The translations under genes and the position numbers were made by a program. The notes under the pieces were generated by a model that saw nothing but the letters and a program-made list of their open reading frames with translations, was not told the origin of the DNA and did not search any database. From assembly GCA_029891385.1 (NCBI GenBank), contig CM057230.1, positions 32,071,402-32,135,401 of the forward strand: a DNA stretch of 64,000 bases, written 5' to 3'. The DNA is from Erythroxylum novogranatense. Lineage: Eukaryota; Streptophyta; Magnoliopsida; Malpighiales; Erythroxylaceae. Each line of letters starts with the position of its first letter. The first letter of the stretch is position 1. This document shows, piece by piece, positions 1-12,129 of the stretch.

Positions 1-1982
1 TTTGGAGCCATTTCTTTTCGCATTCATTTACACTCTCTCCTAAAAGCCCTCACTTATCTTTTATCTTTAATTTTCTCTTGTTTCACTTCATTGTCGTGGC
101 TTTATCCCCTCTCTTCATCTTCTATACTAGTTCGTGACTTGTCCACTTAAATCCTTGCTCCATCTTTCAATCATACTCCTATTTTGTAAATTCTTCAAGT
201 TGCCCTAAGAAAAAATTAGTTTGGTCTCTCTCAAGATGAAGATCATGGGATGCTTGGGAATTAGGGTTTTGAGAGAGTTTGAAGAAATTGAAGGAAAATC
301 AAGTAAGTTTTGTGTTTCATGTTATGAGTATGGTTAATTGAAGCTTGCATGATGAGGGTTTGATAAATTGATTTGTGTTTTGCAAGGTTTGTGTGTATAT
401 ATATATATACCTTGAGTGATGTAAATTCATGTTCATACCTTGTTTTTATATGTAGAAGATGAGTAATAATTTCATGTAAGAGTATGGAGAGGTTTAGTGA
501 TTGAATGGATTTCAAAGGAGGGATTGAATGAGGGTAGAACTTGCTTGTGAATGGAATGGATATGCCCTGTTTTTAGTTAGTGATAAATGATAAATTATGA
601 GTTGCTTGTGAGTGATATCTTGAGTTGAATGGAGTAGTGAATGAAGGGAGAAGGAATGGAGGTGATGATCTATGCTTAAGATGGATTGGATGAGTTAAAT
701 GGTAAAAATGAACATGTGCAAAATCTGGAAATTTGCAATGGTTGATCCTTGGAGTGTGCTCTAATTGTACATTCATAATTGTTTGTATAATTGTCTAAAT
801 GAACTGAGATTTGGCTTAAATGAAACTAGAGACAATTGGCTACAATTCTTATGAAGGTGTTGATTGTGAATTAGGTCTTGAAGAATCCCAAATGTTGGCA
901 TGAAGTTAGGAAATTGAGTGTTGAAATTGTGGTGAATAAATGTATATGACAATGTTTCATTCCAAGTGATTATGAACAATAATGGGCTAAGATTTATATT
1001 AAATGATGTAAAGTTGAAAGGGAGTTAAAATAATGGCTAATTGAGGAGTATTGAACTAGAAATGTTTGGCTAAGCTTGAGGAATTAAGTGTTGTAAGTGA
1101 AGAGTTAGAAATCTGGAATTTCATAAAAATCAATTGAACATACCTTAGTGCAAGAGGCATAACTCTTTGTGTAGAACTCGTAAATGGATTTTATAAAGGA
1201 CTTCGAGATCTACAACTTCTATTTCAGGCAAAATTTTGAAAATTTGACGTTTTGAGGGTTAAATTTGCAAAGTGGTATAAGTGACCTGTAAAGGTCCGTT
1301 TAACAGACATTCATGGGTCAAATGATACTAACTAAGCCTCAAAAGGGGTCTTAAAGTGAACCTAGAATGATCCTTGGTTTATGGGACTAATATATGAAAG
1401 GTTTTAAGTGAAATTGAAGGTTAAAACTTAGTAAACGAATGGATAAAAATCAAAGTGTCAAATGCATGAGTGGAATGGAGATGGAAATGTTATATGATTG
1501 TAATGCTATTCAAGGAAGTTGAGTAATAGGTGTTAAGTGATTAATTATGAAAGAGATTTAGATATTATGAGATTATTATGAGGTTAGAAAAGAAATGACA
1601 GAAAATTGAGTTATGATATAAAGTGATCAATTGTTCTTGAGATGTAAGCTTATGAAAAGCTAGATGCATACAAAGGGTAAAGCTTGAATGGACAATTTAA
1701 AATGATCATATGAAAGTGAAATGTAAGTCTAAGTTCCATTAGACAGATTGACTCATGATTTGAGAATGGGCATAAGATGTGAATGTAAAGCATATACCCG
1801 AGATTTGTCATTGAGCATGCATTATACATTACACATATACATGCGTAAAAATTGAATGGTTATGTGATTGTGTTATATTAATGTGTGTGCAAATTGTGTT
1901 TTGCATATGGTTGATATAGGATAAAACGTCCTCATCTAGACGTTTCCGGATCATGAAAGCAAATGCTAATCTGGAGCGTACT

Positions 1983-2727
1983 GTGAGTAGACCTAGATGG
2001 TCTTATTTTATGGTTTATTTGGTTATGCTATATATTGAATAATTATTGAATAGCAATGAATGATTGTGATTTGATTGTGGATTCCGGACAGGATAGTCCG
2101 ATGATTATGTACTGGGAATTGCAATATTGAAGTGCTCATTGAATGTGAATTGGATGAACTAAGTGTACATGATTTGATTGTTAAAATTGTTCTAACTGCA
2201 CAATTGCATGTGAATGAGAGTGTGATTCCTCAGCTTTAATGCTGAATGCCGAACTAAGGTCCAATGACATGGGAAAATGATTGGATGGGTTTATAAAAAT
2301 TGATTGATGCATTTCATTGCATGAATGCATATAATATAATGACAGTTGTGACCAGAGTAGTCAATGATTAGAGCTTAACACTCAACGAGTGAAAATGAGC
2401 TTCGAGCTCAATAGTGATTCAGAGCCTCAGGCTCAACGTTAATGAGCCCTATATGGGACAGTTATCAATGAGCCCGATATCCAATGGGTACGGGACAATT
2501 TAGACACTCGGTCACAACAAAGTAATAAAATGGAAAGTGGGTCTCATGTACATGTGCATAATATGAAGAATGAAAATTGTATTGATTGCGAATGTGAAAT
2601 GTGACATGATGGGCAGGCTATTGTGTGACAGTGAATGTTAATTGTGTTATGTGACTGGGTGAACCATCGATGATGGTCACTCACTGAGTTCGCAAAAACT
2701 CATCCAAAATTTGCATCTTTGTTTCAG
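1983..2727 (+). other. Predicted intron inside the LTR
   Basis: GTGAGT at 1983-1988 is a good plant splice donor. TTTGTTTCAG ending at 2727 is a good acceptor. The same pair, with similar flanks (donor followed by ACCTAGATGGT or ACCTAGCTGGT, acceptor followed by about 15 bases and then CCCCGTT), occurs at the same place in the LTRs of elements B and C. Splicing is inferred from motifs only. Confidence 0.45.
2345..2518 (+). repeat. Hairpin array closed by an inverted repeat
   Basis: GTTGTGACC at 2345-2353 pairs with GGTCACAAC at 2510-2518. Between them are short hairpins such as GAGCTtcGAGCTC and GAGCCtcaGGCTC, and imperfect ones (GAGCCCtatatGGGac). The array is the diverged counterpart of the one at 14269-14466. 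Confidence 0.6.
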
Positions 2728-4685
2728 GATTTAGAAGAATACCCCGTTCTGCAACGGGAGTAGACTTTCTGTACACAAGGAAAAGTTAGAGGTTGGGATC
2801 AGTTCGCGTTTGCATAGGGATATGTCTTATTTTTGTATAAAGTGTATTCCACGAATCTTGTACAGTATGTATGTAATAAGTGATGATGTATGGGAATTTT
2901 TGTAATGGGAATGATTAAAATGTGGATGTGGCTGTTTATATTCATTTGTGCCAATTGGAAATGAGTGTATGTGTTTTGTGTGTTAAAATGGGCCCCAATG
3001 GCCCAAAGAGGATTGTTTTGTAATTGAAAAAGGGTTATAATGAAATTGGGCCCAAATTGATTATTGAAATTGTATTGATTAAAATGCATTGAAAACAAGT
3101 TTTCTATCGCGACTATTAAACGTATTTGGCCCACTTTGGAAACGAACCTCTAATATGAGAGTGTTTTCAACAAAAAAAAATTATACCGATTTATATTTGA
3201 TTGAGTGCTAGCATGCCATTTTCGCAGACACGGACTCGGATATCACCGTCGATGTCGGGTTCGGGTCTTGCGGGAGTGGGATGCTACATTTAGCTAAGGA
3301 TTAAATAATGATGTCTTAGTTTTTTTTTATTTTTTTTTGAATGCCTAATAAATATAATACTATTAAAAGAGAACATACTTAGAAGTGCTCCTTAACATAA
3401 TTAGCATAATCATTGTTAACGTATCCCATCAAACTAGTGTTTTCTTACTCCTTAAGGATTAATCCTGTTGGGACCCGATTCTGGAACCGGACCCCAACCG
3501 AAAAACGGAAAAACAAAACAAGAACACATCGACGGAAACAAACGAACAAAATCAAAAGCGAAAGAATTCGAAGCAGAAACACTATGCGAAAGTTAAAGAA
3601 ATCAAATCGAAGCAAAGGCGAAAGAATCGAAAATGAATATAATTCTTAATGAGCCATAGAAAAATCGAAGGGCTAGGATTAACAAAACTTTGAAAACAAA
3701 GAAACAAAACAGATCAATCAACTGAATGTTCAAATTTCGACATCTGTGAACGTATACTTTTAAACAAAACAAACTTGTCCCGTTGGAAACCATAAGACAT
3801 TTAATCTAAGCCAATCAAATCCGGTATAATTTTTTTTCTTTTTCATTCTTTTCCTTTTATTCAATCTCATGCAAAGCACTTGGATTTCCCCTTTTTGGAA
3901 ATTCATCCTCAATTCAAACTCAATTCATAATATTCTTCTAAATCATGTATATCTCAAATCTCATCTTTAAAAAGAAATCTTATACTTATTTTTCTTTTGC
4001 CATAAAAACAACCACACAAATTCATATACCCATAATCAAGCCATAAACAAGAGCACTTCAATATTTCAATTCTAGCAACACAATTCATCGGACCTCCTAT
4101 CCGAAATCCCAACATAATCATATACATTTCTATTCCTATAACACTTCAATAATTTTCAATCATTCATCAGAATCATCAGACCTCCTGCCCGGAACCCATA
4201 TCACATTCATATTTCAATTCCATATACAAATTCATAATTCATACACATCATAAAATAAATGCTTACAAAATATTAATAGTGTTCCAAGCCATATACAAAA
4301 CCAATACTAAAATCCAAATTACACAAAATACACGATAAGCAAAATCGAACAAATGCCTTGACTTTCTTTCATCCGATCTCCTACTCGATACCTAGAGATG
4401 GGGATGAAAGGGGGGGTGAGCTTTACAGCTCGTGGATAACATGTTTATAAATAAAAAAATAAGCATAAATCATCTTTCAAACTTTTTCCATTTGATCAAA
4501 AGTTTCACAACAGCAAATTTATCAAAAGCTTTTTTCTCAAACATTTCTCAAATTTTCAAAGAAATCATGAGCAATTCAAAAGCATGAATGTAATCACACT
4601 TAGAAACAAAACAAAAGCACATAACACATCAGAATGGTTTGGGTCGATCTAAAACAGAATGTATTGCACATTCCCATATAACGGT

Positions 4686-4727
4686 CTATGCTGGTAGTGA
4701 GCAGGCGTATTACACCTTCCAGCATAG
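4686..4727. repeat. Inverted repeat (hairpin) in LTR-like block
   Basis: CTATGCTGG at 4686-4694 is the exact reverse complement of CCAGCATAG at 4719-4727, giving a 9-bp stem with a 24-base loop. It sits inside the predicted LTR intron of the 3466 block, where other LTR families carry their hairpin arrays. Confidence 0.6.
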
Positions 4728-6689
4728 CGATTCGGTGTAGTCGTGAACTTATGGAGTCCGTAAGCTGAGCTCCAATGCCACTAGCGAGCGGTAGTTAAAC
4801 CTATAAAAAGACAAGTACACTTGACTCAACTTATGGGACCTAACCAAACCCACATAACACATAATACATACTTGAAAATCGGATTGCTCGAAGGCATATT
4901 TCGTAAACTTAATTTTTCATATCGTGTCATACTAGACACATTGACATTCATAATTTCACATAAATTCATATAGCAATTCTCAATCATTCGCAACACATAA
5001 TGCAACACTTATTGCAATTATCAAATCATTTAAACACAATGAATGCGAAAATCGTATCAATTCTGATCAAAATCATTCAAAACAATTTTAGAAATTTATC
5101 CAATCATTCGAAAAAAATCCATTATCAATTTCTTAAATCATTACAAAATTAACGAATTTAATCATTCGAAAATAATAATTTTCAAAACATTTCTCTTCTT
5201 GATTTTTTGAAATCACATAATTGACTTATAAATCAAAATATAAACATGGTACCCACCTCAATTCCATGCTTCTAACTTGTCCATAACATCAATTTCTCCA
5301 TTGCCTCACTTAATTTCCCTAATTCATAACAAAAACCTTAGTTAATAATCATCCAAAAATTGAACAATTTAAACCATGAAATCTCCAAAATTGAGCTTAG
5401 AAAACACAAACCCATAACATTTCCAAGCTATCTAAGCCAAAATTTCATTAAAAATTCAAAGGTCAAAAATCGACTCTTACCTTAATCTTCATAAAATTTG
5501 GATTTTCTTGGCTCATAATGGAGCTCTCCTCTTCCTCCACCTTTTTCTCTCTTGATTCAACTTAAAAAGCATGCTTGAAGACCTATAAAAATCAGACCCT
5601 AATCCCTTTTTCTTCTTTATTCTTCTCCCATCCGAAGCACAACTTCCTCTCTTTCTTAACTTGGTTCTTTTTCCTCTTAAGGTTCGTGCTTCTCCTTCTT
5701 AAAAACAACAGCCACTCTTCTTGCCCTTTAATGAATGCTAAAAGACAACTTTACCCTTCCATATATGCCTTATAACTTAAAACCTTTAGTATTCTTCCAA
5801 TTTTGCCCTCATGCGTTTCTAACACTTTAATTTCTAACACTTTAATTTCATTTAATCCAATCAATTTATCCCATATGCTCTTACTCAAATTAACATGCTA
5901 ATTATTCACATTAACATGCTAATTAAGTCCTCAAAATCATAAATTAAATCAAAGTCTCAAAATTCATCAAATCATGCTTAACTTAGGACATTTTTCAAAT
6001 CATCAAATTGAAGGAATTTGGTAAGACTTCCTTCTAGAGAAATTTTCCTTATAGTCTCAATTTCATAACGCCACCAAAATCATTTAATTTGGAGCACTAC
6101 TCCAAAAGTTACACATCAAACATTTCGGACTATGCTTATGCTAAAATCTTTTCCTGCGATTTATTTCCATCCGAAAATTGATAGTCTTAAAGACTAAATT
6201 AAAACTCAAATTCTTCAGAAAATTTGTATCTTTATTTCTCTAGTTTAATCCAAATCAAGAATCACCTCATTTGGATGACTAGAGCAAAAGTTATGGCCAA
6301 AATACTTTTAGCTCTTACTAATCCAAGATTGAACACTAAAACCGATTTTAATTCAGAAATTGAAAGTCTTAGGGGCTAAATTGAAATTCAATTCCTTCAT
6401 ATGACTTATAGCCCTATGTCTCTATTTTATTTTTCAACAAGAATCAGTTCAATTGGATCTCCACAGACCAAGAATTTACCAAAATATTGAACCATATTCA
6501 GAAAATTTCCCAACTCACTTTGACTAAATAAATCATTCTCAATTTAATCTAAAAAATCCACAATTTTTTATGGACAGATAGATAGATGTCTTAGGAATCC
6601 AACGCTTCAAAAATCAGATCGATTGGAGGTCGAACGAAAAAGTTATGGCTAAAAGAATAGAAAGAGGTCGGTTTGAAAAAAAAATCCAA

Positions 6690-6805
6690 ATCGGAGCTCG
6701 CACTCGCCAGTGGACGAGGCACTTGCGAGTGGGTCGTTTGTCAGGGTGACCGAGCGAGTCGCTCGCCAGGATGACCCAGTGCGGTCGCTCGCTAGGGCGA
6801 CCTTC
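6690..6805 (-). repeat. GC-rich block of GCTCGCNAGGGCGACC-type motifs
   Basis: A GC-rich island in AT-rich surroundings holds degenerate copies of GTCGCTCGCTAGGGCGACC-like units. It lies just beyond the five 180-bp modules, the same arrangement as in elements B and C, and is followed on the minus strand by a conserved CGACCTCCAATCGATCTGAT-type stretch. Confidence 0.55.
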
Positions 6806-6839
6806 CAACTTCTAAAATTCATAACTTGTGACTCAAAAC

Positions 6840-7700
6840 TCCAAAATTTTCAAATTTGGTATCAATAGAAAGATAAAAGAAAGCTCTACAATTTCTATGA
6901 AGGACTTAAAAACCAATTTCATCTCTAAATGGGTTGAAATTCCACTCAAAGTTTTTGTCCAATTTAAGTCTCCCTAAACAGTATCACAACTTCTAAAATT
7001 TCTATCTTTCAGCTCCAAGGTCCATACATGTCATATTTTATATCATTGCAAAGATCGAAAAGCAACCTATAACTTTAATGAAGGACAGAAAAATCAATTT
7101 GGCCTCTAAGGGAGTCAAAAGCCACTTCAAAGTTCCTGTCCACTAATAATCATGCCAAATAGTAACATAAACTTCTAAAATTCATAACTTCCTATTGCAT
7201 GGTCCAAAAATTCCATACTTTATATCAATAGAAAGATCAAAACATAATCTAAAACGTTCATGAAGAACTTAAAAGCAATTTCAACCTCTAACTGAGTCAA
7301 TTTTTCAATCAAAGTTTCTGCCCAGAAATGTGTCATCCTATATCATATCCAATCTTCACAATTTCACATCTTTCAATTCCCACATCCACAAGTAACATAT
7401 TATAAATCATTTAAAAGCTATGCAAATTCTCTATAACTTTTATGAAGACCACTTACTCCAATTCAAAACATATCAGTCCATAATTTGCCTCAAAGCATAG
7501 TACACAATCCTACACTTAATGGACATTTTTCAAAAGCAAAGCAAAATATACTTAATTTCGAATAATCATAACTTTCAATCCCGATATCGAAAAATGTCAT
7601 ACTTTAAGGCGGTAGAAAGCTTCCAACAGAAGCTACAACTTTCACGAAGATTATTTTATCAAATTCTGCCTAAATCAACCCAGAAAAATTCACAAATTTT
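6840..7700 (-). repeat. Five degenerate modules, about 180-bp spacing
   Basis: Units of the type TCTACAAYTTTYATGAAGRAC recur with their ATGAAG-like core at about 6895, 7076, 7259, 7440 and 7643. The spacings are 181, 183, 181 and 203. Each core is followed by CAATTT-CTCTAA-type sequence and preceded by TATCAATAGAAAGATC-like sequence. The same spacing series is found in the LTRs of B and C. Confidence 0.65.
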
Positions 7701-8182
7701 CATATCAAAGTTGCCACTTTCTGCTACTATTCATCTTCAAAATTTTCAGATTTTCAATTTTCTAAAATCTAACACTTTAACTAATCATTTCTTGCTTTTC
7801 AACTCCATTTAAAGCAATTCATTCACTATCAATTCCATTTAAACTCAGAACACCATTTTAGTCCATAATCAAACATAAACATCAATAACAAAAGCATACA
7901 CACATATACACTCTCATCCTCAACTTGCTAAATTCACCTACCTTGATCTCATATGACAATACATAGTCCATAGCTTAAATATTCAATTATGTGATACTTC
8001 ATCCTGATTTGTAAGGAAGAAGCTTCCTCTCTTTCATTTTGTAACTACAATGGTAGTTTATGCTAAAATTTTTGAAATTTACTTCTTTGTTAGGTGAATT
8101 TATGAAAACAAATCATAGTAGTGTTACATTTAAGGTAGTAATTAAGTATTTGTATGATGATATTGTAATAGGATAACCATTT

Positions 8183-8305
8183 ATGGGCAGGAATCAAGTA
8201 TATGTAGCTTTCGTTGGGTATGCACTTGATATGTATTTCACATGGAAAGAGTGTCAAGGTGTTGTTAAAGGATTCAAGGGTGCTATTTATTGTTTTTTTT
8301 TATAG
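8183..8305 (+). pseudogene. Fragment resembling an RNase H1 N-terminal / viroplasmin-type domain
   Basis: A 40-codon frame reads YVAFVG near its start, then FTWKECQ and GFKGAIY. The known domain has a YxVFVG - TWxECxxQVxGFxGAxYK pattern, used in RNase H1 proteins to bind RNA/DNA hybrids. The frame ends at TAG after a run of nine T. Beyond that run a shifted frame continues with VAEDRRIYSQF-like residues, so a slip in the T run may hide a longer fragment. Similarity is judged by eye. It may come from a transposon or a host gene. Confidence 0.3.
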
Positions 8306-8456
8306 TGTAGCAGAAGATAGAAGGATATATTCTCAATTTTGTGAAGAAACCATTATGTTCAATAGTAAAATAACTGTAATATATATTATTTGTTATATGT
8401 GATAATTTAATTGAATTCAAATATAATTAATTTTGATATTTCTATATATAATACAA

Positions 8457-8561
8457 ATGTTGAATATTAATTGCCCCAATTATAATGCGTTGATGAAGTT
8501 ATGGATTTCAAATGCTAAGCCTAACATTGGTCAACATTTTTATGAATGTATTAATACGAAA
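8457..8561 (+). pseudogene. Possible exon with GRF-type zinc-finger-like end
   Basis: Thirty-five codons starting MLNINCPNYNALM run to a clear splice donor (GTAAGT at 8562). The end NIGQHFYEC resembles the NPGRRFxxC tail of GRF zinc fingers, but the first part lacks the usual CxCG. It lies about 150 bp past the RNase H1-like fragment, so both may belong to one dead gene or transposon. A weak call. Confidence 0.22.
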
Positions 8562-9581
8562 GTAAGTAATTCAATTATTTTTTGTAGCAATGCCAATCGT
8601 ATAAATTAATTTTAATCAATATTCAAATTTAAGGTCTCTTGTAGGTACTTAGTATTTGTGAAAGAAATGAAAGTTTGTTGTTGTCGTAAAATATATCAAA
8701 CAAATTATGTGCATTAGGGTAAGAGTTTTGCTTGGAAGATATATTGTTGTTCGCAAGAAGTAAGTATGTGTAAAAATTTATATACATAATGCAAAGTTGT
8801 CATAAGTCCTAACATTTGTGTTTATATCTTTATTTTGTAGGTCCCATGAGATTTCATAGCTTAGTCGTCAGATGTAAGTACAAAAAATAGAGACGTTGTA
8901 ATAGATAGAAGAGCAAATGTAACTATTATGCTTATTATGACTCTTTTTATCTTTTATTCAATCACCTACCACTTTAATATTTAGTTGTAAGCTTTTTATG
9001 TTGTTAAGCAAACTGGAATTGTTACAAAGTTTTACATTGTAGAAGTAACTACAATTATTACAAAATTCCATCTATTAATTATAATTACATTTGTATCGTT
9101 CATAATTACTTATCCTCCGGTAATTACAATGAAGAGTTATGTTCTATCTTTGTCAATTGACCATTGTTACTTTTTAAAATATGAATTTATTAGAGTAAGA
9201 AAAAATAGGACAATCAAGAGCTAACATTCTTGAATATGAAATATATTTGCAAAAGAATAAATGTATTGAATTCCATATATAATAAATATATCTAAAAGGA
9301 AATTATTAACTCTAATATATACTCTTTTAAACAATGATATAATTAACGCTCAAAGAAAAAAGAACAATGAAAAAAAAGTGGTTGGCAAGAATTATAGTGT
9401 TGAAGATTAACTAACCAAAAAATACAAAAATCATGTAGAAGAACAATAAAGTCTATCATTTTTGAAGAGCGAATTACAGAGTAACATCAAACAAGCAAAT
9501 AAATAGGTTACAGACACTAACAATATTTTACAAACTGAAACAATTTCCAAAAATACTAGTTTCTCTAAATAGTTCTAACTT

Positions 9582-9776
9582 CTAAAACTCCATAATTAAA
9601 TCCATGCCTCTGTCTTCCAACTTTCTCAGATATATTGGTGTGCAATCAGCTTTAGTTCCAAAGGCTTAATCTAAGGACTTCTGTAGTGCTTGATCACTCA
9701 CACCGTCCTTATATAAATAGTAATGATATTCGGAAATCCCTTTTAGAACTAGCGTGCTTAGTTCATCAATATCCAT
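9582..9776 (-). pseudogene. Unidentified protein-like fragment with one in-frame stop
   Basis: The minus strand reads 36 codons from ATG at 9776, a TAA, then 27 codons to TAG at 9582. Both halves have protein-like composition (MDIDELSTLVLKGISEYHYY; later ADCTPIYLRKLEDRGMDL), with charged and hydrophobic residues spaced as in a helical domain. It therefore looks like a coding remnant and not a chance frame. I do not recognise the family. A translated search would settle its origin. Confidence 0.35.
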
Positions 9777-10733
9777 ATTCTTTTTTCTTTTAATCTACCC
9801 CCAACATATTTATTTTCCTACCTTTCCAACACTGCACCATAATGAAATTCAAAATTAACTAACATTTGTAAAGGCAAACTGTGACTAAATACAAAATGAT
9901 AAATATTACAAGAAGAAAAAAAGAAGCAACAACTAAGATGATTCACTTCTATCCCATCAATTAACATTGCACAGAAATAGGTTAGTATAATTGCTTCAAA
10001 ATAATACATCCACATTTTCAGATGCAAGGAGCTTCATAAAAGGCTAGTACTACATCAGAATAATACAAACTGAAATGTTGGAAAAGCACCAGAAACATGC
10101 CTTTACAAATTTCCTGAAGTTTTTTCACAATACTTTATATCTTGGGAGCCTCACCTACTGAAACGATCATAAGTAAGTCATTTTGAGGATGTACCACTTA
10201 AAAAAAGAATATATCCACAACATACAAAGAAAAAACTACAAATGTATCCACAACATACAAAAAAGAAATTACACTTAAAAATTTTAGACAAACAAAATGG
10301 AATGCATTCTATAATTGCCAAATAGAAATCATATTTGTCAGTAATTACCAAATGGAATGCATTTAGTAATTACTAAATGGAATGCAAGTTGAACCAAATA
10401 TTAAATATTAGAGCATAGAATAGGCCAAATAGAAATCATATTTTTCAATAATTACCAAAATGTATATATTCTGCATACATCATAAAACAAAGTATGAATT
10501 GACCATCATGCATTTAGTTACTCTAATTTTTTTATTCGACTTGCATTTTATACTAAAAACCAAGTGTAGGAGTATTCAAGGTTTTTACTATTCAATTTAA
10601 TATGTACACATATAAGTCAATCTTCCTTTTCAATAACAAACAAATCATACCCTAGCACAATCTAATTTGAAACCCTAGTACCTAATACAATACAAGTCAA
10701 TTTTTTGGAAGCATAAATCCAATTTGAAACCCT

Positions 10734-10738
10734 AGTAC
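10734..10738 (+). repeat. Target-site duplication AGTAC (left)
   Basis: AGTAC immediately precedes the LTR start TGTAACATCCC at 10739 and is repeated exactly at 22898-22902 after the right LTR end TGTTACA. Confidence 0.92.
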
Positions 10739-10829
10739 TGTAACATCCCATCCCCGATGGGAAGGGTATTTTGGTAAATTGGGACGGGCTAGGAGTATTG
10801 ATTTATATCGCGACATGAATGTACATTAT

Positions 10830-10900
10830 ATAGCCTCTATAAATGGTGATCCTTGCCTGTGCACATAGTCATACATGCATTCATGACATTTCCCGGCTTA
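10830..10900 (+). promoter_or_regulatory. Putative LTR core promoter with RY motif
   Basis: CTCTATAAATGG is a TATA-box candidate. About 40 bases downstream is CATACATGCATTCATGACAT, which holds the RY element CATGCA known to bind plant B3 factors. The pair (CTATAAATG, then the CATGCATTCATGACAT block ending in TTCCCGG) recurs in the right LTR, in the solo LTR at 42966-47003 and, slightly changed, in the LTRs of B. Conservation across diverged LTRs supports a function. The transcription start is not known. Confidence 0.45.
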
Positions 10901-12129
10901 AGTGTCAAATTGAGATCTTTTGTGAAATTTATGTGAAAGTTGTATTTGGAAAATTAATTGGAGTACGCCAATGAGTGTTTTACATTTTTAGGGATTTATT
11001 GGAATTTTTCTGGAATTATCCGGAGAAAATTCCCGGACCGGCAAAATCGTCGATAAATGGCCTAAATGTGTTTTTGTTGTGAAAAATGTGGTTTTCGTGT
11101 TTGAACAATTATTGGGAGTGGACTGTCATATGTTTTACAATTTTGGGCAATTTAGGTAATTTTCAAAAAAATGATTCGGGGAAATTCCCAGAAATTTCCG
11201 GACCGGAAAAAATCGCCAAGTGGCTAACCGGTCGATTTTTGGTAGCGAAAGTTTCTACCCAATGGCACTGTAATATTGGGGATATTATTTGGGAATTGAA
11301 ATTAGGGTCATTTGAGTTGATTGAGGTTAGTTTTTGATCTGGATTAAAGAATGAATAAGTTGACTTTTCTTTAAAAAGCTTTGACCAATCACATTTGGCC
11401 ACCAAAAAGCTTCATTTAATGCTCCACTTTGTTCCTATCATTTTGCCTAATAAATTACATGAAAGGAGTGAGTTTCTTGTTGTAAAAACTCATAACCGAA
11501 ACTTCCTCCTCCTCCATGTTTCGTTGGTCTTGTTCTTTCTCCATAAGATCAACTTGAACTTTGACATTATGATGATTGTGCTGGTCGAAGGTGGGGAGGT
11601 AAAGTAGGGGTTGGTGTTTTTGTTTGAAGATTTGGGAAACTTAAAGCTTGAAGCTTGGAGAAGAGTTAGAGTATCATTTGGAAAAGCTTGAATTAGGTAA
11701 GTTGTTGTTAAGCTTTAGTTATGATTTGATTTATGAGTTAAATGACATGGTAGTTAGAAGCATCAAATGGGAATTTTGGTATTATTATTAAGCTTATTGA
11801 TGCTTTACCTTGATAAGAATTATAGTGTAAATTGATGGGTATAAATGTATGGTGTGTTAGGATAATGAATGGTTATGGTTGTAACTTGGTTTAGCTTTGA
11901 ATTTGGTTGGTAGATGATGACTAATTTTGCAAATAAAGTGAGAGTTTAGTGCTGCCAATTTTTTTTGTATTAGCCCTAGTACAAGTATGAATGGTATAAG
12001 AACTGATTGGTGTTTCTTTGGATGTTTAATGATGTGTTAAAGGCATTGGAAATGATAGAAACTAAGATTGGATCAAATCTGGAAATTTAGGGTTTTAATT
12101 GACTGTACTGTTTTGATCATAACTCATTG

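Larger units (their letters stand above)
1..3288 (+). mobile_element. LTR of a gypsy-type retrotransposon, left end outside window
   Basis: The right end reads GGGATGCTACA at 3278-3288. It is preceded by GATATCACCGTCGATGTCGG, the same terminal block that ends both LTRs of the element at 10739-22897. No TGGTATCAGAGC primer-binding site follows, so this is a 3' LTR or a solo LTR, not a 5' LTR. A splice-donor-like GTAAGT lies at 303, and a second donor, hairpin array and acceptor lie at 1983-2727. No reading frame in it resembles a protein. It shares layout with the LTRs of elements B and C but is clearly diverged from them. The start cannot be placed. Confidence 0.75.
3466..7900 (-). mobile_element. 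Decayed LTR-like block, minus orientation
   Basis: The left edge TGTTGGGACCC at 3466 is, on the minus strand, an LTR end of type GGGTCCCAACA, similar to the GGGTCCAACA end of element A. On the minus strand there is a donor near 5481 (AAG/GTAAGAG) and an acceptor near 4398 (ATCTCTAG/GTATCG). This pair resembles the donor/acceptor pair in the LTR of element A. Five modules with about 180-bp spacing lie at 6895-7643, and a GC-rich block lies at about 6690-6805. The right boundary and target duplication were not found; 7900 is approximate. No gag-pol is visible. Confidence 0.45.
7900..10733. other. AT-rich flank between elements, few recognisable features
   Basis: This stretch holds no long reading frame. 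It contains three weak coding-like fragments, listed separately, and AT-rich sequence. Near its right end a phrase of type CCAATTTGAAACCCTAGTA occurs twice (about 10664 and 10719), with a third copy at about 22940 beyond the inserted element. This shows that 10733 and 22903 were once adjacent. Confidence 0.6.

Noticed and set aside
3413..3649. 78-codon lysine/arginine-rich frame
   Set aside because: Low-complexity AT-rich sequence at an LTR-like boundary with no family likeness.
7501..7511. CA/ATCC as the right end of the 3466 LTR-like block
   Set aside because: It does not match the AATCC at the left edge in phase, and the 180-bp modules continue past it.
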